Of a stretch of DNA of 58,591 nt, positions 29,146-39,518 are shown one piece after another (the stretch's first letter is position 1; each line of letters starts with the position of its first letter). Made by a program: the position numbers and the translations under genes. A model generated the notes under the pieces. It had not been told where the DNA came from and searched no databases. It saw nothing but the letters and a program-made list of their open reading frames with translations. The stretch spans positions 1 through 58,591 of the forward strand of contig CANPXS010000003.1 of NCBI GenBank assembly GCA_947586625.1, given 5' to 3'. Source of the stretch: an uncultured Clostridia bacterium (GTDB lineage Bacteria; Bacillota; Clostridia; Oscillospirales; CAG-272).

Positions 29146-29179
29146 GCCTACAATACCGATAGGAAAAGGGAGGAAACAG

Positions 29180-30109
29180 ATGAAAACGTACGACAAAATA
29201 ACCGATCTCATCGGCAATACGCCGCTTTTGAGACTGACGAACTACATCGAGGCAAACGCCCTCGGCGCCGACATATATGGCAAGCTCGAGTATTTCAATC
29301 CCGCGGGGAGCGTCAAGGACAGGATCGCGAAGGCGATGCTCGACGACGCGGAGGAAAAAGGACTGATAAAACCCGGCGCCGTCATCATCGAGCCGACGAG
29401 CGGCAACACGGGTATCGGACTTGCGGCAGTCTCCGCCGCGAGAGGGTATAAGATCATACTTACGATGCCTGAGACGATGAGCGTCGAGCGCCGCAATCTG
29501 CTCAAAGCGTACGGCGCAGAGATAGTGCTGACGGACGGCGCAAAGGGAATGTCGGGCGCGATAGCGAAAGCGAACGAGATCGCTGCGTCGACGCCTAACA
29601 GCTTTATTCCGGGGCAGTTCACGAACCCCGCGAACCCGGCGATGCACCGCGCGACGACGGGTCCCGAGATATGGCGCGACACCGACGGCAAGGTCGACAT
29701 ATTCGTCGCGGGAGTCGGCACAGGCGGAACGCTCAGCGGCGTCGGCGGATATCTGAAATCGCAGAATCCGAATGTGAAGGTCGTCGCTGTCGAACCGGCG
29801 TCGTCGCCGGTACTTTCGAAGGGCGTATCGGGACCGCATAAGATACAGGGCATCGGCGCCGGTTTCGTGCCGGACACGCTCGATACGTCAATTTACGATG
29901 AGATCATAGCGGTCGAAAATGACGATGCGTTTGCGACAGGCAGGACGCTCGCGCGCAAGGAAGGACTGCTCGTCGGCATTTCATCGGGCGCTGCGGTATG
30001 GGCGGCGGCGCAGCTCGCAAAGCGTCCCGAAAACAAAGGCAAGCTGATAGTGGCGCTCCTGCCCGACACGGGTGAGCGGTATCTGTCGACGCCGATGTTC
30101 TCCGACTGA
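29180..30109 (+). CDS. cysK: Cysteine synthase A (O-acetylserine sulfhydrylase)
   Basis: [44 protein letters not shown] gggagg upstream of ATG 29180. Confidence 0.95.
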   Translation: MKTYDKITDLIGNTPLLRLTNYIEANALGADIYGKLEYFNPAGSVKDRIAKAMLDDAEEKGLIKPGAVIIEPTSGNTGIGLAAVSAARGYKIILTMPETMSVERRNLLKAYGAEIVLTDGAKGMSGAIAKANEIAASTPNSFIPGQFTNPANPAMHRATTGPEIWRDTDGKVDIFVAGVGTGGTLSGVGGYLKSQNPNVKVVAVEPASSPVLSKGVSGPHKIQGIGAGFVPDTLDTSIYDEIIAVENDDAFATGRTLARKEGLLVGISSGAAVWAAAQLAKRPENKGKLIVALLPDTGERYLSTPMFSD

Positions 30110-30126
30110 ACAAAAGCGCAAAGATC

Positions 30127-30162
30127 GACGCGGTGAGACTTCTGTCGAAGACTCACCGCGTC
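30127..30162. terminator. Hairpin between convergent cysK and SGNH-LRR genes
   Basis: gacgcggtgag ... ctcaccgcgtc inverted repeat with 11-bp arms; T-rich on the minus-strand side only. Confidence 0.55.
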
Positions 30163-30188
30163 TGCGTATTATGATTCAGTTTGCAGCA

Positions 30189-31661
30189 TTACTGCGGCGG
30201 GTCGATGACGGACAGTCTGCCCGCGTAGATGCCCCAGAAGTAGTCGGAGACGTAGCTGCCGTACGATTCGTACGGGACGAGTATCGTCGGCGGAGTGCCG
30301 AGTCCTGACAGAAGCTCCGCGCCGATCGCTACCGAGTTGCAGTCGGTGTTGTAGATGTAGACGCTCTCCACTGCCGCCGCGCCCGACAGGAACCCGTCAT
30401 ATATCTGCACGACGTTGTCGAATATGATGAGCGTCTTCATCGCGTCGGCGTCTGCGAACGCTGACGCGCCGAGCGCGAGCACGCGTTTGCCGCCTATCTC
30501 GCGCGGTATAACTATCGTGTCGAGCGATTTGCCCGCGTCCGCGATGCCGGATATCACAACGCCCTCGCCGAAATTCTCGACGACGAAAGCGTCTGCGGAC
30601 GTTTCGGTGAAGTCGGTTTCCGTTATGGGCTTCTGCTCGTCATCGACGACGGGTACCTCGGGGATATCGGGGTATACGATCTCGACAGCGTCCGTCTGGC
30701 CTATGGCGCGCAAGATGTCCTCGCAAAGCTGCATCGAGCGTATCGGGACGCCAGCGTCGTTGAGGTGGAAGTTGCTGTCGTAGAAGTAACCGGCGTCGAG
30801 TATGTAGTCGCCGACCTCGGATATGACCTCGCAGTCGAGGTTATCGTGCAGGAACTGATAGAACGCGTGGATCTCTTCCTCGTCTGTCGTAAGGACGGCG
30901 TCCTCATTCATAGGCGGGAAGCTGAAATACACGTCGACGCCGTGTCTGTGTGCCCACGCGACGTAATCGTTGACGTAGTCGATGAAATCACCGTCGAATA
31001 TCTCGCCCGAGAGCGTGATGTACTTGTTGGGGTCAAAGCCGAGCGTCATCTGATTGTACGGGCGCTCGTAGACGATGTCGCCGTATTCGTCGAACGACGA
31101 TTTCGCGTATACGCCCGTCACGTCGAGCCCGCCGGATTTCGCGTAGCGTATCTTCGATGCGGCGTAGCCCCAAAAGCCGCCCGCCATGTCGCCGATGTTG
31201 TCCTTGCCGATGTGCAGAAACAGCGACATATCGCTGTCGCATGCCTGCCACATCGCCTCGGAATTATAGTAGAGCGACAGCGTCTGCGTGTCCATTTCGG
31301 GGCATATGACGACGACGTCGCCGCGCGACAGTCCCGACTTTGACAGATCCATCATGACCTTTGTGCCGAGCGTCGCATAAAGACCGAAGTTGACGACGGG
31401 ACGTCCGATAACATCTTCCATCGCGTCCGAGTCTATGCCGAACGCGAGACTGCTCCCCCCGATCAACACGACCTTTTCGCCGTCGACAGTGCGCAGACGG
31501 TCATATTTCTCCGACAGCTCGCCGAGGAACGTCTCGGAGAACTGCGGCTTTGTCATCATAGCGACCGCGACGAACGCGAGCACGGGTATCACCATTGCGA
31601 GCGCGAGCGCGATGAACGACATCGTGTATTTCTTTACGTTTTCATTTTTGCCGTTTTCCAT
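30189..31661 (-). CDS. Membrane-anchored SGNH-hydrolase-like protein with C-terminal BspA-type LRR-like region
   Basis: IGGSSLAFGID, DSNFHLNDAG; C-terminal VISGIADAGKSLDTIVIPREIGGKRVLALGASAFADADAMKTLIIFDNV... Confidence 0.72.
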   Translation of the reverse strand: MENGKNENVKKYTMSFIALALAMVIPVLAFVAVAMMTKPQFSETFLGELSEKYDRLRTVDGEKVVLIGGSSLAFGIDSDAMEDVIGRPVVNFGLYATLGTKVMMDLSKSGLSRGDVVVICPEMDTQTLSLYYNSEAMWQACDSDMSLFLHIGKDNIGDMAGGFWGYAASKIRYAKSGGLDVTGVYAKSSFDEYGDIVYERPYNQMTLGFDPNKYITLSGEIFDGDFIDYVNDYVAWAHRHGVDVYFSFPPMNEDAVLTTDEEEIHAFYQFLHDNLDCEVISEVGDYILDAGYFYDSNFHLNDAGVPIRSMQLCEDILRAIGQTDAVEIVYPDIPEVPVVDDEQKPITETDFTETSADAFVVENFGEGVVISGIADAGKSLDTIVIPREIGGKRVLALGASAFADADAMKTLIIFDNVVQIYDGFLSGAAAVESVYIYNTDCNSVAIGAELLSGLGTPPTILVPYESYGSYVSDYFWGIYAGRLSVIDPPQ

Positions 31662-31681
31662 ATTTCAGTCCGCGCTCCTTT

Positions 31682-33151
31682 CTAAAACTGGAAGTAGATG
31701 AACGTGCTCTCGCCGTTGCCGGACGCGATTATGAGCGCGGCGACAATAACGAGCCACGCGACCTGCGCATAGCCGTATGCGGCGGGGAGCGATTCGCCGT
31801 CACAGTCTACACGGCACATATCGGAAAGCTGTCTGCGGTCGAAGCGCGTCAGTATCCACACGGCGACTGCAAGCGCTATTGCCATTGTGACGCCGAGGCC
31901 CATCGCGGAGAACGTGTCGCGCGCATACGCGAGTCCGCCCCAGTCGGTGAACAGCTTTTTCATTATGATGCCGAGGTCGGAAATTGAGTTGGCGCGGAAG
32001 AATATCCATGCGAAGCATACGAGTACGAATGTGAAACACTGCTGCAAAAAGCCGAACCAAGACGATTTCATATCAATGTGCATTTTTGTATATATGCGTT
32101 CACGCAGCTTCTGCGTCACGCCGCCTATGACCTGATAAAGCCCGTGCAGCATACCCCATATGACGAACGTCCACGCCGCGCCGTGCCAAAGTCCCGACAC
32201 GAGGAAGACTATCATCACGTTTATGTATCTGCGCGTCTTGCCACGCCTGTTGCCGCCGAGCGGGATATAGAGGTAGTCGCGGAACCATGTCGAAAGACTG
32301 ATGTGCCAGCGTGACCAAAACTCCTTTATCGAGCGCGATATGTACGGGCGGTTGAAGTTCTGCATCAGGCGTATGTCCATAATGCGCGCGCAGCCTATCG
32401 CGATGTCGGTGTAGCCGGAGAAGTCGCAGTATATCTGTATTGCGAACAGCACGGTCGCAACGAGCACGCCGAGACCCGTCGCATTCGCGACGTCGTTGTA
32501 AACGGCGTTTACGTAAACGGCGGCGATGTCGGCGACTACGAGCTTCTTGAAAAAGCCGACGAGCATTATGCCGAGTCCCTCCGTCATGTTGGCGCGCGAT
32601 ATTTTATGCGGAGCCTTGAGCTGCGGGAGAAGATTCTCCGGACGCTCGATAGGTCCTGCGACGAGCTGCGGGAAGAACGACACGAACAGCGCGTAGTAAC
32701 CGAAGTGGCGCTCCGGCGCTATTTTTCCGCGGTAGACGTCTATGACGTACGACAGCGTCTGAAACGTGTAGAACGATATGCCGACGGGTAGGATAAGATC
32801 GAGGGAAAGGTCCTTCGGTCTGCGTCCGAACAGGCGTATTATGTCCTCGACGGAGCCGGAAAGGAAGTTATAGTATTTGAAGAACACCAAAACGCCGAGC
32901 GAGGCGAAAAGAGCTATTATGAGATAGAGCTTTTTAAGCGCCTTTTTGTCTGTCTTTGAAACGAGTATTGCTGTCACGTACGAGACTGCGGTCGTGAACA
33001 GAATGAGCAAGATGAGCTTTGCGTCCCAGTACATGTAGAAGTAGTAGCTCGCCGCGAGCAGCGCTATCCAGCGGAACCGCGTAGGCAGAATGTAGTGCAG
33101 TATTATGACGATAGGCAGGAATATAAGAAATTCAAGAGAATTAAATACCAT
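31682..33151 (-). CDS. MBOAT family O-acyltransferase (AlgI/DltB-like)
   Basis: FNSLEFLIFLPIVIILHYILP; FWSRWHISLSTWFRDYLYIPLGGNRRG; FLVSGLWHGAAWTFVIWG. Confidence 0.95.
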   Translation of the reverse strand: MVFNSLEFLIFLPIVIILHYILPTRFRWIALLAASYYFYMYWDAKLILLILFTTAVSYVTAILVSKTDKKALKKLYLIIALFASLGVLVFFKYYNFLSGSVEDIIRLFGRRPKDLSLDLILPVGISFYTFQTLSYVIDVYRGKIAPERHFGYYALFVSFFPQLVAGPIERPENLLPQLKAPHKISRANMTEGLGIMLVGFFKKLVVADIAAVYVNAVYNDVANATGLGVLVATVLFAIQIYCDFSGYTDIAIGCARIMDIRLMQNFNRPYISRSIKEFWSRWHISLSTWFRDYLYIPLGGNRRGKTRRYINVMIVFLVSGLWHGAAWTFVIWGMLHGLYQVIGGVTQKLRERIYTKMHIDMKSSWFGFLQQCFTFVLVCFAWIFFRANSISDLGIIMKKLFTDWGGLAYARDTFSAMGLGVTMAIALAVAVWILTRFDRRQLSDMCRVDCDGESLPAAYGYAQVAWLVIVAALIIASGNGESTFIYFQF

Positions 33152-33461
33152 CGATTGCCTCCTTGTCAGACTGCGCGTCGGCAGCGTTCTCTTTTGTCGA
33201 TCTGCGGCGCGGTAGCTTTCCGTATGCGGCGCCGAATATCACCGCCGCGAATACGAGCAGCACGAGGTACAGCTCTTCAAGCGACGCGTCGCGGAAAAGC
33301 AGAAGCAGAGCCGCCGCGAGCTCGCACAGCGCTGCAAGCGTCGCGGGCAGCCATTTGAGGCGCGTATTTTTCATGAAGCGATACCACAGCGCGCATGCGA
33401 GCGCAGCCGCAAGTATCAGGGCGAGTATGAGCCCGCCTGTCAGTCGGTCCAATTCTATCAC
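33141..33461 (-). CDS. Small membrane protein of unknown function, overlapping the MBOAT gene start
   Basis: Two to three hydrophobic segments; 11-bp overlap with downstream gene. Confidence 0.55.
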   Translation of the reverse strand: MIELDRLTGGLILALILAAALACALWYRFMKNTRLKWLPATLAALCELAAALLLLFRDASLEELYLVLLVFAAVIFGAAYGKLPRRRSTKENAADAQSDKEAIDGI

Positions 33462-33515
33462 CTGCCAATAAAATATTTTACAGTTGTATAATATCGGTTC
33501 TGCAAATGTATAAAT

Positions 33516-34142
33516 CTATCTTTTCACGAGCCTGAACGTCAGCCTCATAAACTGACGGCACGACGCGTACACATTGCGTCCGAGCGACACGTCGTCGTTG
33601 TAGGACTGATCCGCCGTCGTGAGGGCGGGGTATTCGCCTCTGTAAATCTCGTACCTGCGGAAAAGGGAGTAGAGATCGGCTATCGAATAATAATCGGCCG
33701 GCAGCTTTACGCCCGAAAGACGCAGCATCGATACGGCAAATTCAACACATGTGAACGAGTCGCGCACGTTTACTCTGTGACGTAGCGGCACGAGCGCCGC
33801 CGACAGCATATTGTAAACGTATGCGTCGGGGTGCGCGCACATAAGATCAATCTGTGTTTTCACGCGCGCGTATCCGTCGTGTCCGACTGGCAGCGCGCAC
33901 ACAGCGATATCGGCGACGCCGAAGTCGCCGCGGTACCGTTCCGCGCCCTCGCAGACAAAGCCGCCGCAGAACGGAGTCTCGCGCTTCAGCCGCGCGAACG
34001 AGTACATCTCACATAAGCTGCCGTCGAGCGCTATCGAGACATGATTGTATATCCCATGCGTCACGGTGCGGATAAATCGCCCCATTCTGTACGGCGTGCG
34101 GGAGAAAACGACGTATATGCAGTTGTCGGAACCGTTTTCCAT
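33516..34142 (-). CDS. YiiX/NlpC-P60-like putative cysteine hydrolase
   Basis: YNHVSIALD (His) and SFTCVEFAVSML (Cys) arrangement. Confidence 0.55.
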   Translation of the reverse strand: MENGSDNCIYVVFSRTPYRMGRFIRTVTHGIYNHVSIALDGSLCEMYSFARLKRETPFCGGFVCEGAERYRGDFGVADIAVCALPVGHDGYARVKTQIDLMCAHPDAYVYNMLSAALVPLRHRVNVRDSFTCVEFAVSMLRLSGVKLPADYYSIADLYSLFRRYEIYRGEYPALTTADQSYNDDVSLGRNVYASCRQFMRLTFRLVKR

Positions 34143-34165
34143 GCGTATTTCCTCCGACGCGCGCG

Positions 34166-34873
34166 TCATATTATGCCGAAAAGAATAAGCCCGACCGTGT
34201 TGATGCCGAGATTGGCGCACATGTGTACGATCCACGACGGGTAAATGACGCCGCGCTGATCACCTAATGCGTCGACGCGGTCGAATATGAGCGCGCCGAC
34301 GAAGAGACCGAAAAGCAGAAGCGCCATTAGAAGCGGCGAGAACCACCCCTTCATTATTGCGACGTGGTATACGGCGAACGCGGCAGACGAAAATATATAC
34401 GCGAACCGTCTGCCGGCTAAATCGGCGAGCGCGCCGAACGCGAATGCGCGGAACATTATCTCCTCGCAAAGCGAGTTTACGACGGAGATGTAGGCGGCGA
34501 CGTATATAAAATTGTCGCGCGTCACGCCCTCTCCGTCGGCGAGAGATGCGGTGACTGCCGAAAAGTCGAACACACCCCGCAGCGCGAAGTAGCCGCCGAC
34601 GATAAGCACGTATATCGCGGCGCCTGCCGCGAGCGCAAACAAAAGTCGCTTTCCCGCGCCGCGCGGTATGAACCACGAGCGGAGCGACGAGCCGCGCTTT
34701 GTGAACGAATACGCGAGCGGTATGCATATGAACAGTACAAGCTTTACGGCGGATTTCACGGTGTACGGCGGTTCGATAACGCCGTCGACGACCGCCATCG
34801 CAGCGCATGCGAGCATAGTCGCGGCTATGATAAAGAGCGAAGCCGTTCTATTCCCGCTTTTCACCGACATCAA
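34166..34873 (-). CDS. CPBP family intramembrane metalloprotease
   Basis: NSLCEEIMFRAFAFGAL; AVYHVAIM. Confidence 0.85.
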   Translation of the reverse strand: MMSVKSGNRTASLFIIAATMLACAAMAVVDGVIEPPYTVKSAVKLVLFICIPLAYSFTKRGSSLRSWFIPRGAGKRLLFALAAGAAIYVLIVGGYFALRGVFDFSAVTASLADGEGVTRDNFIYVAAYISVVNSLCEEIMFRAFAFGALADLAGRRFAYIFSSAAFAVYHVAIMKGWFSPLLMALLLFGLFVGALIFDRVDALGDQRGVIYPSWIVHMCANLGINTVGLILFGII

Positions 34874-35087
34874 GACCGCGCCTCCGCTTTGCGATAAACA
34901 GTTGTTACAATTATACTATAACCGCAAATGATTGTCAATCGTTCGGGTGAAAAATGCCGAATCGTTTTGAAAAATAATGTTTTTGTGTTCCCATTTGCGG
35001 CGAGGGCGGTGTCATTTTCGATTTAACCACTTGACTAAACGCGCAAAGTATAGTACATTATAATAAATATCATATAGAGGAATCAAA

Positions 35088-36356
35088 ATGTTTGTTGATA
35101 AAGTTACGATATACGTCAAAGCCGGAGACGGCGGAAACGGCTGCATATCGTTCCACCGCGAGAAATACGTCGCCAAGGGCGGACCGGACGGCGGCGACGG
35201 CGGCAGAGGCGGAAATGTAGTCTTTACCGTCGACGAGGGCACAAATACGCTTTTGGCGTTCAAATACAGACGGAAATTTATTGCAGGTAACGGCGAGGGC
35301 GGCAAAGCGGGCAAGATGCACGGCAAGTCTGCGGACGACCTGCTCGTACCTGTGCCGCCGGGGACGCTTCTGCGGGACGCCGATTCCGGCGCGATAATAC
35401 ACGACATGTCGGACGGCAAGCCGTTCGTTCTTTGCCGCGGGGGCAGAGGCGGCTGGGGAAACCGCCACTTCGCGACGCCGACGCGGCAGATACCGCGATT
35501 TGCAAAGAACGGCACGAAGGGCGAGGAGCGCGACGTCACGCTCGAGCTTAAAATGATCGCTGACGTGGGACTCGTCGGACTGCCGAGCGTCGGCAAGTCG
35601 TCGATACTCGCCGCTATATCGGCGGCAAGACCGAAAATAGCCGAGTATCATTTCACGACTCTGTCGCCGAATCTCGGTGTCGTCGCGTACGGCGACGGCG
35701 GATTTGTCGCCGCCGACATACCGGGTCTTATCGAGGGCGCGTCGTCGGGCGCGGGACTCGGTCACGAGTTTTTGCGCCACGTCGACAGGTGCCGCATGCT
35801 CGTCCACGTCGTCGATATCGCATCTGTAGAGGGACGCGATCCTATCGCGGACATGGAGACTATAAACAGCGAGCTCGAAATGTATTCGCCGGAGCTCGCG
35901 GATCGTCCGCAGCTCGTCGCGGCGAACAAATTCGACGCCGTCGACGAGGAGACGTTCGACCGCGAGCGGTTCGAAGAATATGTGCGCTCGCACGGATGGG
36001 ACCTCATCTACATCTCCGCCGCGACTGGGTACAACATGAAGGAGTTTGTGAACAAGGTCGGCGCGATGCTCGAAACGCTGCCGCCCGTCACGGTCTACGA
36101 GCCGGAGGTGACTGACGAACCCGTCATATCTTCGGGCGTCGAGACGACGGTGCACAAGGATGGCGACGTATACGTCGTCGAGGGCGAATGGCTGTTCAAT
36201 CTGCTCGGGCAGGTGAACCTATCCGACCGCGAATCGCTCGCGTATTTCGGGCGTGTTTTGACAAAGTACGGCGTTATCGACATGCTCGAGGAGAACGGAT
36301 GCAAAAACGGCGACACCGTGTCGATATACGACTTCCAGTTTGATTTTGTTAAGTGA
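35088..36356 (+). CDS. obgE: GTPase Obg/CgtA
   Basis: GDGGNGCISFHREKYVAKGGPDGGDGGRGGNVVF; GLPSVGKSSILAAISAARPKIAEYHFTTLSPNLGVV; OCT domain. Confidence 0.97.
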   Translation: MFVDKVTIYVKAGDGGNGCISFHREKYVAKGGPDGGDGGRGGNVVFTVDEGTNTLLAFKYRRKFIAGNGEGGKAGKMHGKSADDLLVPVPPGTLLRDADSGAIIHDMSDGKPFVLCRGGRGGWGNRHFATPTRQIPRFAKNGTKGEERDVTLELKMIADVGLVGLPSVGKSSILAAISAARPKIAEYHFTTLSPNLGVVAYGDGGFVAADIPGLIEGASSGAGLGHEFLRHVDRCRMLVHVVDIASVEGRDPIADMETINSELEMYSPELADRPQLVAANKFDAVDEETFDRERFEEYVRSHGWDLIYISAATGYNMKEFVNKVGAMLETLPPVTVYEPEVTDEPVISSGVETTVHKDGDVYVVEGEWLFNLLGQVNLSDRESLAYFGRVLTKYGVIDMLEENGCKNGDTVSIYDFQFDFVK

Positions 36357-36359
36357 TGT

Positions 36360-36950
36360 ATGGAAAATACGATTGACAACGACCGCTTCGGACGCATGAT
36401 AGACCTGCTCGAGGTGCAGAAGTCGTTTATACTGAACCACCTCGCACCGGGCGGCACGGCGGTCGATTTCACGATGGGCAACGGGCACGACACATCGTTT
36501 CTGTCGCGCACCGTCGGCAAAGACGGGCACGTATATGCGTTCGACGTGCAGCCTGAGGCGCTCGAGTCGACGAGAAAAACGCTTGTTGCCGACGGCTGTC
36601 CCGACAACGTGACGCTCATACTCGACTCGCACTCGAACGTAAAAAACTACGTGCATGAGCCTATAAACGCCGGAATGTTCAATCTCGGATTCATGCCGGG
36701 CGGCGACAAGTCGAAAACGACGATGCGCACGACGACGATGCCGGCGGTCGCATCGGCAATTGAACTGCTCGCGCCTGGGGGCGTTTTGACAGTTGCGGTA
36801 TATCCTGGTCACGCTGAGGGCGACGCGGAGGGGCGCGAGCTGCGCGAGTATTTCTCTACGCTTGACAGACACGTTCTGTGCTGCACGGAGATACATATCG
36901 TAAACTCGCCGTCGTCTCCGTTTTTCACCGTGATCGAGCGCAGACTGTAA
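36360..36950 (+). CDS. rRNA_methylase-family SAM methyltransferase, MnmM/YtqB-like
   Basis: VDFTMGNGHDTSFLSRTVG; NLGFMPGGDKSKTT; AVYPGHAEGDAEGREL. Confidence 0.85.
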   Translation: MENTIDNDRFGRMIDLLEVQKSFILNHLAPGGTAVDFTMGNGHDTSFLSRTVGKDGHVYAFDVQPEALESTRKTLVADGCPDNVTLILDSHSNVKNYVHEPINAGMFNLGFMPGGDKSKTTMRTTTMPAVASAIELLAPGGVLTVAVYPGHAEGDAEGRELREYFSTLDRHVLCCTEIHIVNSPSSPFFTVIERRL

Positions 36951-36973
36951 ATTTTATCGAAGGAGGCAAACGG

Positions 36974-38449
36974 ATGAACGGCGGAATGAATCCGCGCGAC
37001 AGATATTACGCGGAGATGAAGGCGGCCGAGGACAGGCGTCGAGAAGCGCAGAGACGCGATGCGATCGAACGTGAGCGGCGCGCACGCGAAGAGGAGCGCC
37101 GCCGCCGTGAAGCGGAACGTCAGCGCGCGATACAGAGAGAGCGCATGAGACGCAAAAAACAGCGCCGCATTTTCCTGCGCCGTTTCCTCGTTTTTCTATT
37201 TTTTATCGCTATCATACTTGCGATCGTATTCGCCGTAACGGTGATATCGTTTCGTATGAGATCGAACATCGGCACGGACACGTCGGAGTACAAGATAGTG
37301 TACGGCGAGGACGACGACAGCGTGACGGAACGCGTATCGGCGGCAAAATTTGAACGCGACGGCGTGCGGTACGTCAATTATACGTCTTTGTCGTCGTATC
37401 TGTCCATGTCGGTGATGGCGAAGGACGGCGTTTACAGCTTCATAATCCCCGAAAGCGGCGAAACTGTTACGTTTACGAACAACTCTGCCGATGCCGACGT
37501 CAACGGCTCGTCGGTGCGTCTCGACGGTGCATCGCTGTACGAGAACGGCGACGTGTGGACGCCGCTGTCGTTCGTTACGCGGTATATGACGGGCGTCAAG
37601 GTCACAATAGATGAGGAAAAGCATACGGTCACGTTCGTCGTCGACGGCAAGGCAGGTTTTACGAATAAAAAAGTCGAGACGCTGCCGCACTACGGCGAGA
37701 CTGAGGGCGATGATACGACAGATACGGGGACAGAGACGCCGCCGGAGGACGAAATACCGGCTGTCGAGTTCAAATCCGATTTGTCGGCGTATGAACAGTA
37801 CATGAACCCGACGGGGGAGGAACGCGACGCGTATCTGATACTCGTAAACACGACGCATACGATAGGCGAGGATTACGCCCCGACCGATCTTGTCGACATC
37901 AAAAATACGCGAACCGACAGAGGAGCGCGCCAGATGCGCGAGGTCGCGGAGAAGGCGCTCGAGGCGATGTTCATCGAGCTGTTCGCAAACGGCTACGACG
38001 GAAACGGCCCGTCGGGCTATCCGGTTTCCGTCATGAGCGCGTACCGCTCGTACACGGAACAGGTATCGCTTTTCAACTCCTACGTCGACAGGGAAATGCG
38101 CGACGATCCGTCGCTTTCACGCGCGCAAGCGGAGAAGATAACGTCGACGTATTCCGCGCCTCCCGGAACGAGCGAGCATCAGACGGGACTGTGCGTCGAC
38201 ATGCACAATATGCCGTCGGCGCAGAAGGCGTTCGCCGACCAGCCCGCGTATGAATGGCTGCGCGACAATTCGTGGAAGTTCGGCTTCATTCTTCGTTTCC
38301 CCGAGGATAAGCAGGACATAACGGGCATCACGTTTGAGCCGTGGCATTACAGATACGTGGGACGATATCACGCGTATAAGATATGGAGCTCGGGCATGTG
38401 CCTCGAGGAATACGTCGAGGCGATGGAGAATAACGGCGCCGCAGGTTGA
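36974..38449 (+). CDS. VanY-like D-alanyl-D-alanine carboxypeptidase with charged N-terminal helix, TM and copper-amine-oxidase-N-like stalk
   Basis: SAYRSYTEQ; SAPPGTSEHQTGLCVDM; GITFEPWHYRYVG; SD ggagg before ATG 36974. Confidence 0.88.
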   Translation: MNGGMNPRDRYYAEMKAAEDRRREAQRRDAIERERRAREEERRRREAERQRAIQRERMRRKKQRRIFLRRFLVFLFFIAIILAIVFAVTVISFRMRSNIGTDTSEYKIVYGEDDDSVTERVSAAKFERDGVRYVNYTSLSSYLSMSVMAKDGVYSFIIPESGETVTFTNNSADADVNGSSVRLDGASLYENGDVWTPLSFVTRYMTGVKVTIDEEKHTVTFVVDGKAGFTNKKVETLPHYGETEGDDTTDTGTETPPEDEIPAVEFKSDLSAYEQYMNPTGEERDAYLILVNTTHTIGEDYAPTDLVDIKNTRTDRGARQMREVAEKALEAMFIELFANGYDGNGPSGYPVSVMSAYRSYTEQVSLFNSYVDREMRDDPSLSRAQAEKITSTYSAPPGTSEHQTGLCVDMHNMPSAQKAFADQPAYEWLRDNSWKFGFILRFPEDKQDITGITFEPWHYRYVGRYHAYKIWSSGMCLEEYVEAMENNGAAG

Positions 38450-38516
38450 CGCGCCATGATCGCACGGTGATCGGCGGTAATATACAGCAAACACAAAGGA
38501 TAAGGAGGCATTTACA

Positions 38517-39464
38517 GTGCCTATACGCATACCGAACGAGCTTCCCGCAACGAAAACGCTGCGGGAGGAGAACATATTCGTCATAACGGAAAACCGCGCC
38601 GCGATGCAGGACATACGTCCGCTCGAGATCGCGATACTGAATCTCATGCCGACTAAGATCGTGACCGAAACGCAGCTCGCAAGACTGCTAGGCAACACGC
38701 CGATACAGGTTCAGATGGAGCTCATAATGACGAGCACGCACAAGGCGAAGAACACGTCCGAGGAGCACATGCTCACGTTTTATAAGACGTTCGACGACAT
38801 AAAGGACCGCACGTTTGACGGACTCGTCATAACGGGCGCGCCTGTCGAGCATCTGCCGTTTGAATCGGTCGAATACTGGGACGAGCTCTGCACGATAATG
38901 GAGTGGTCGAAAACGCACGTAACGAGCACGTTTCACATTTGCTGGGGAGCGCAGGCGGCGCTTTACTATCACTACGGCATACAGAAGCGACCGCTCGAGA
39001 AAAAGCTGTTCGGCGTGTTCAGACACACCGTCGACTACAAGCGCTCGATACTGTTCCGCGGCTTCGACGACGTCTTCATGGCGCCTCATTCGCGCCACAC
39101 GACAGTCGACAGAGCCGATATCGAAGCGGAGCCGAGACTGAAAATCCTTGCATCGTCGGAGGAAGCAGGCGTTTACGCCATCATCGCCGACCACGGACGG
39201 CAGATATTCATAACCGGTCACTCCGAATACGACGCGGACACGCTCGAACGCGAATATCTGCGCGACAAAAACGCGGGACTGCCGATAGATATGCCCGTCA
39301 ACTATTACCCGAATGATGACGACACAAAGCGCCCTGTCGTGACGTGGCGCTCGTCGGCGAATCTGCTCTACTCGAACTGGCTCAACTATTTCGTTTATCA
39401 AACGACGCCGTTCGACATCAGAAACGTCAGTGACCCGTCCGCGAGAACGTCGACGCCGGAATGA
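38517..39464 (+). CDS. metA: Homoserine O-acyltransferase MetA (GTG start)
   Basis: [58 protein letters not shown]. Confidence 0.95.
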   Translation: MPIRIPNELPATKTLREENIFVITENRAAMQDIRPLEIAILNLMPTKIVTETQLARLLGNTPIQVQMELIMTSTHKAKNTSEEHMLTFYKTFDDIKDRTFDGLVITGAPVEHLPFESVEYWDELCTIMEWSKTHVTSTFHICWGAQAALYYHYGIQKRPLEKKLFGVFRHTVDYKRSILFRGFDDVFMAPHSRHTTVDRADIEAEPRLKILASSEEAGVYAIIADHGRQIFITGHSEYDADTLEREYLRDKNAGLPIDMPVNYYPNDDDTKRPVVTWRSSANLLYSNWLNYFVYQTTPFDIRNVSDPSARTSTPE

Positions 39465-39477
39465 TGAAAAAGAAAAG

Positions 39478-39505
39478 GGGAGAGAAGCCGCGACGCTTCT
39501 CTCCC
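39478..39505 (+). terminator. Intrinsic terminator after metA
   Basis: gggagagaagc-cgcgac-gcttctctccc followed by atatttta. Confidence 0.7.
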
Positions 39506-39518
39506 ATATTTTATTGAA

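Noticed and set aside
29117-29179. ORF-track start of cysK at 29117
   Set aside because: That stretch is the promoter (TTGACA/TATAAT); the SD-preceded ATG at 29180 is the likely start.
35070-36155. 361-aa minus-strand ORF opposite obg
   Set aside because: Shadow ORF of a universally conserved GTPase gene.
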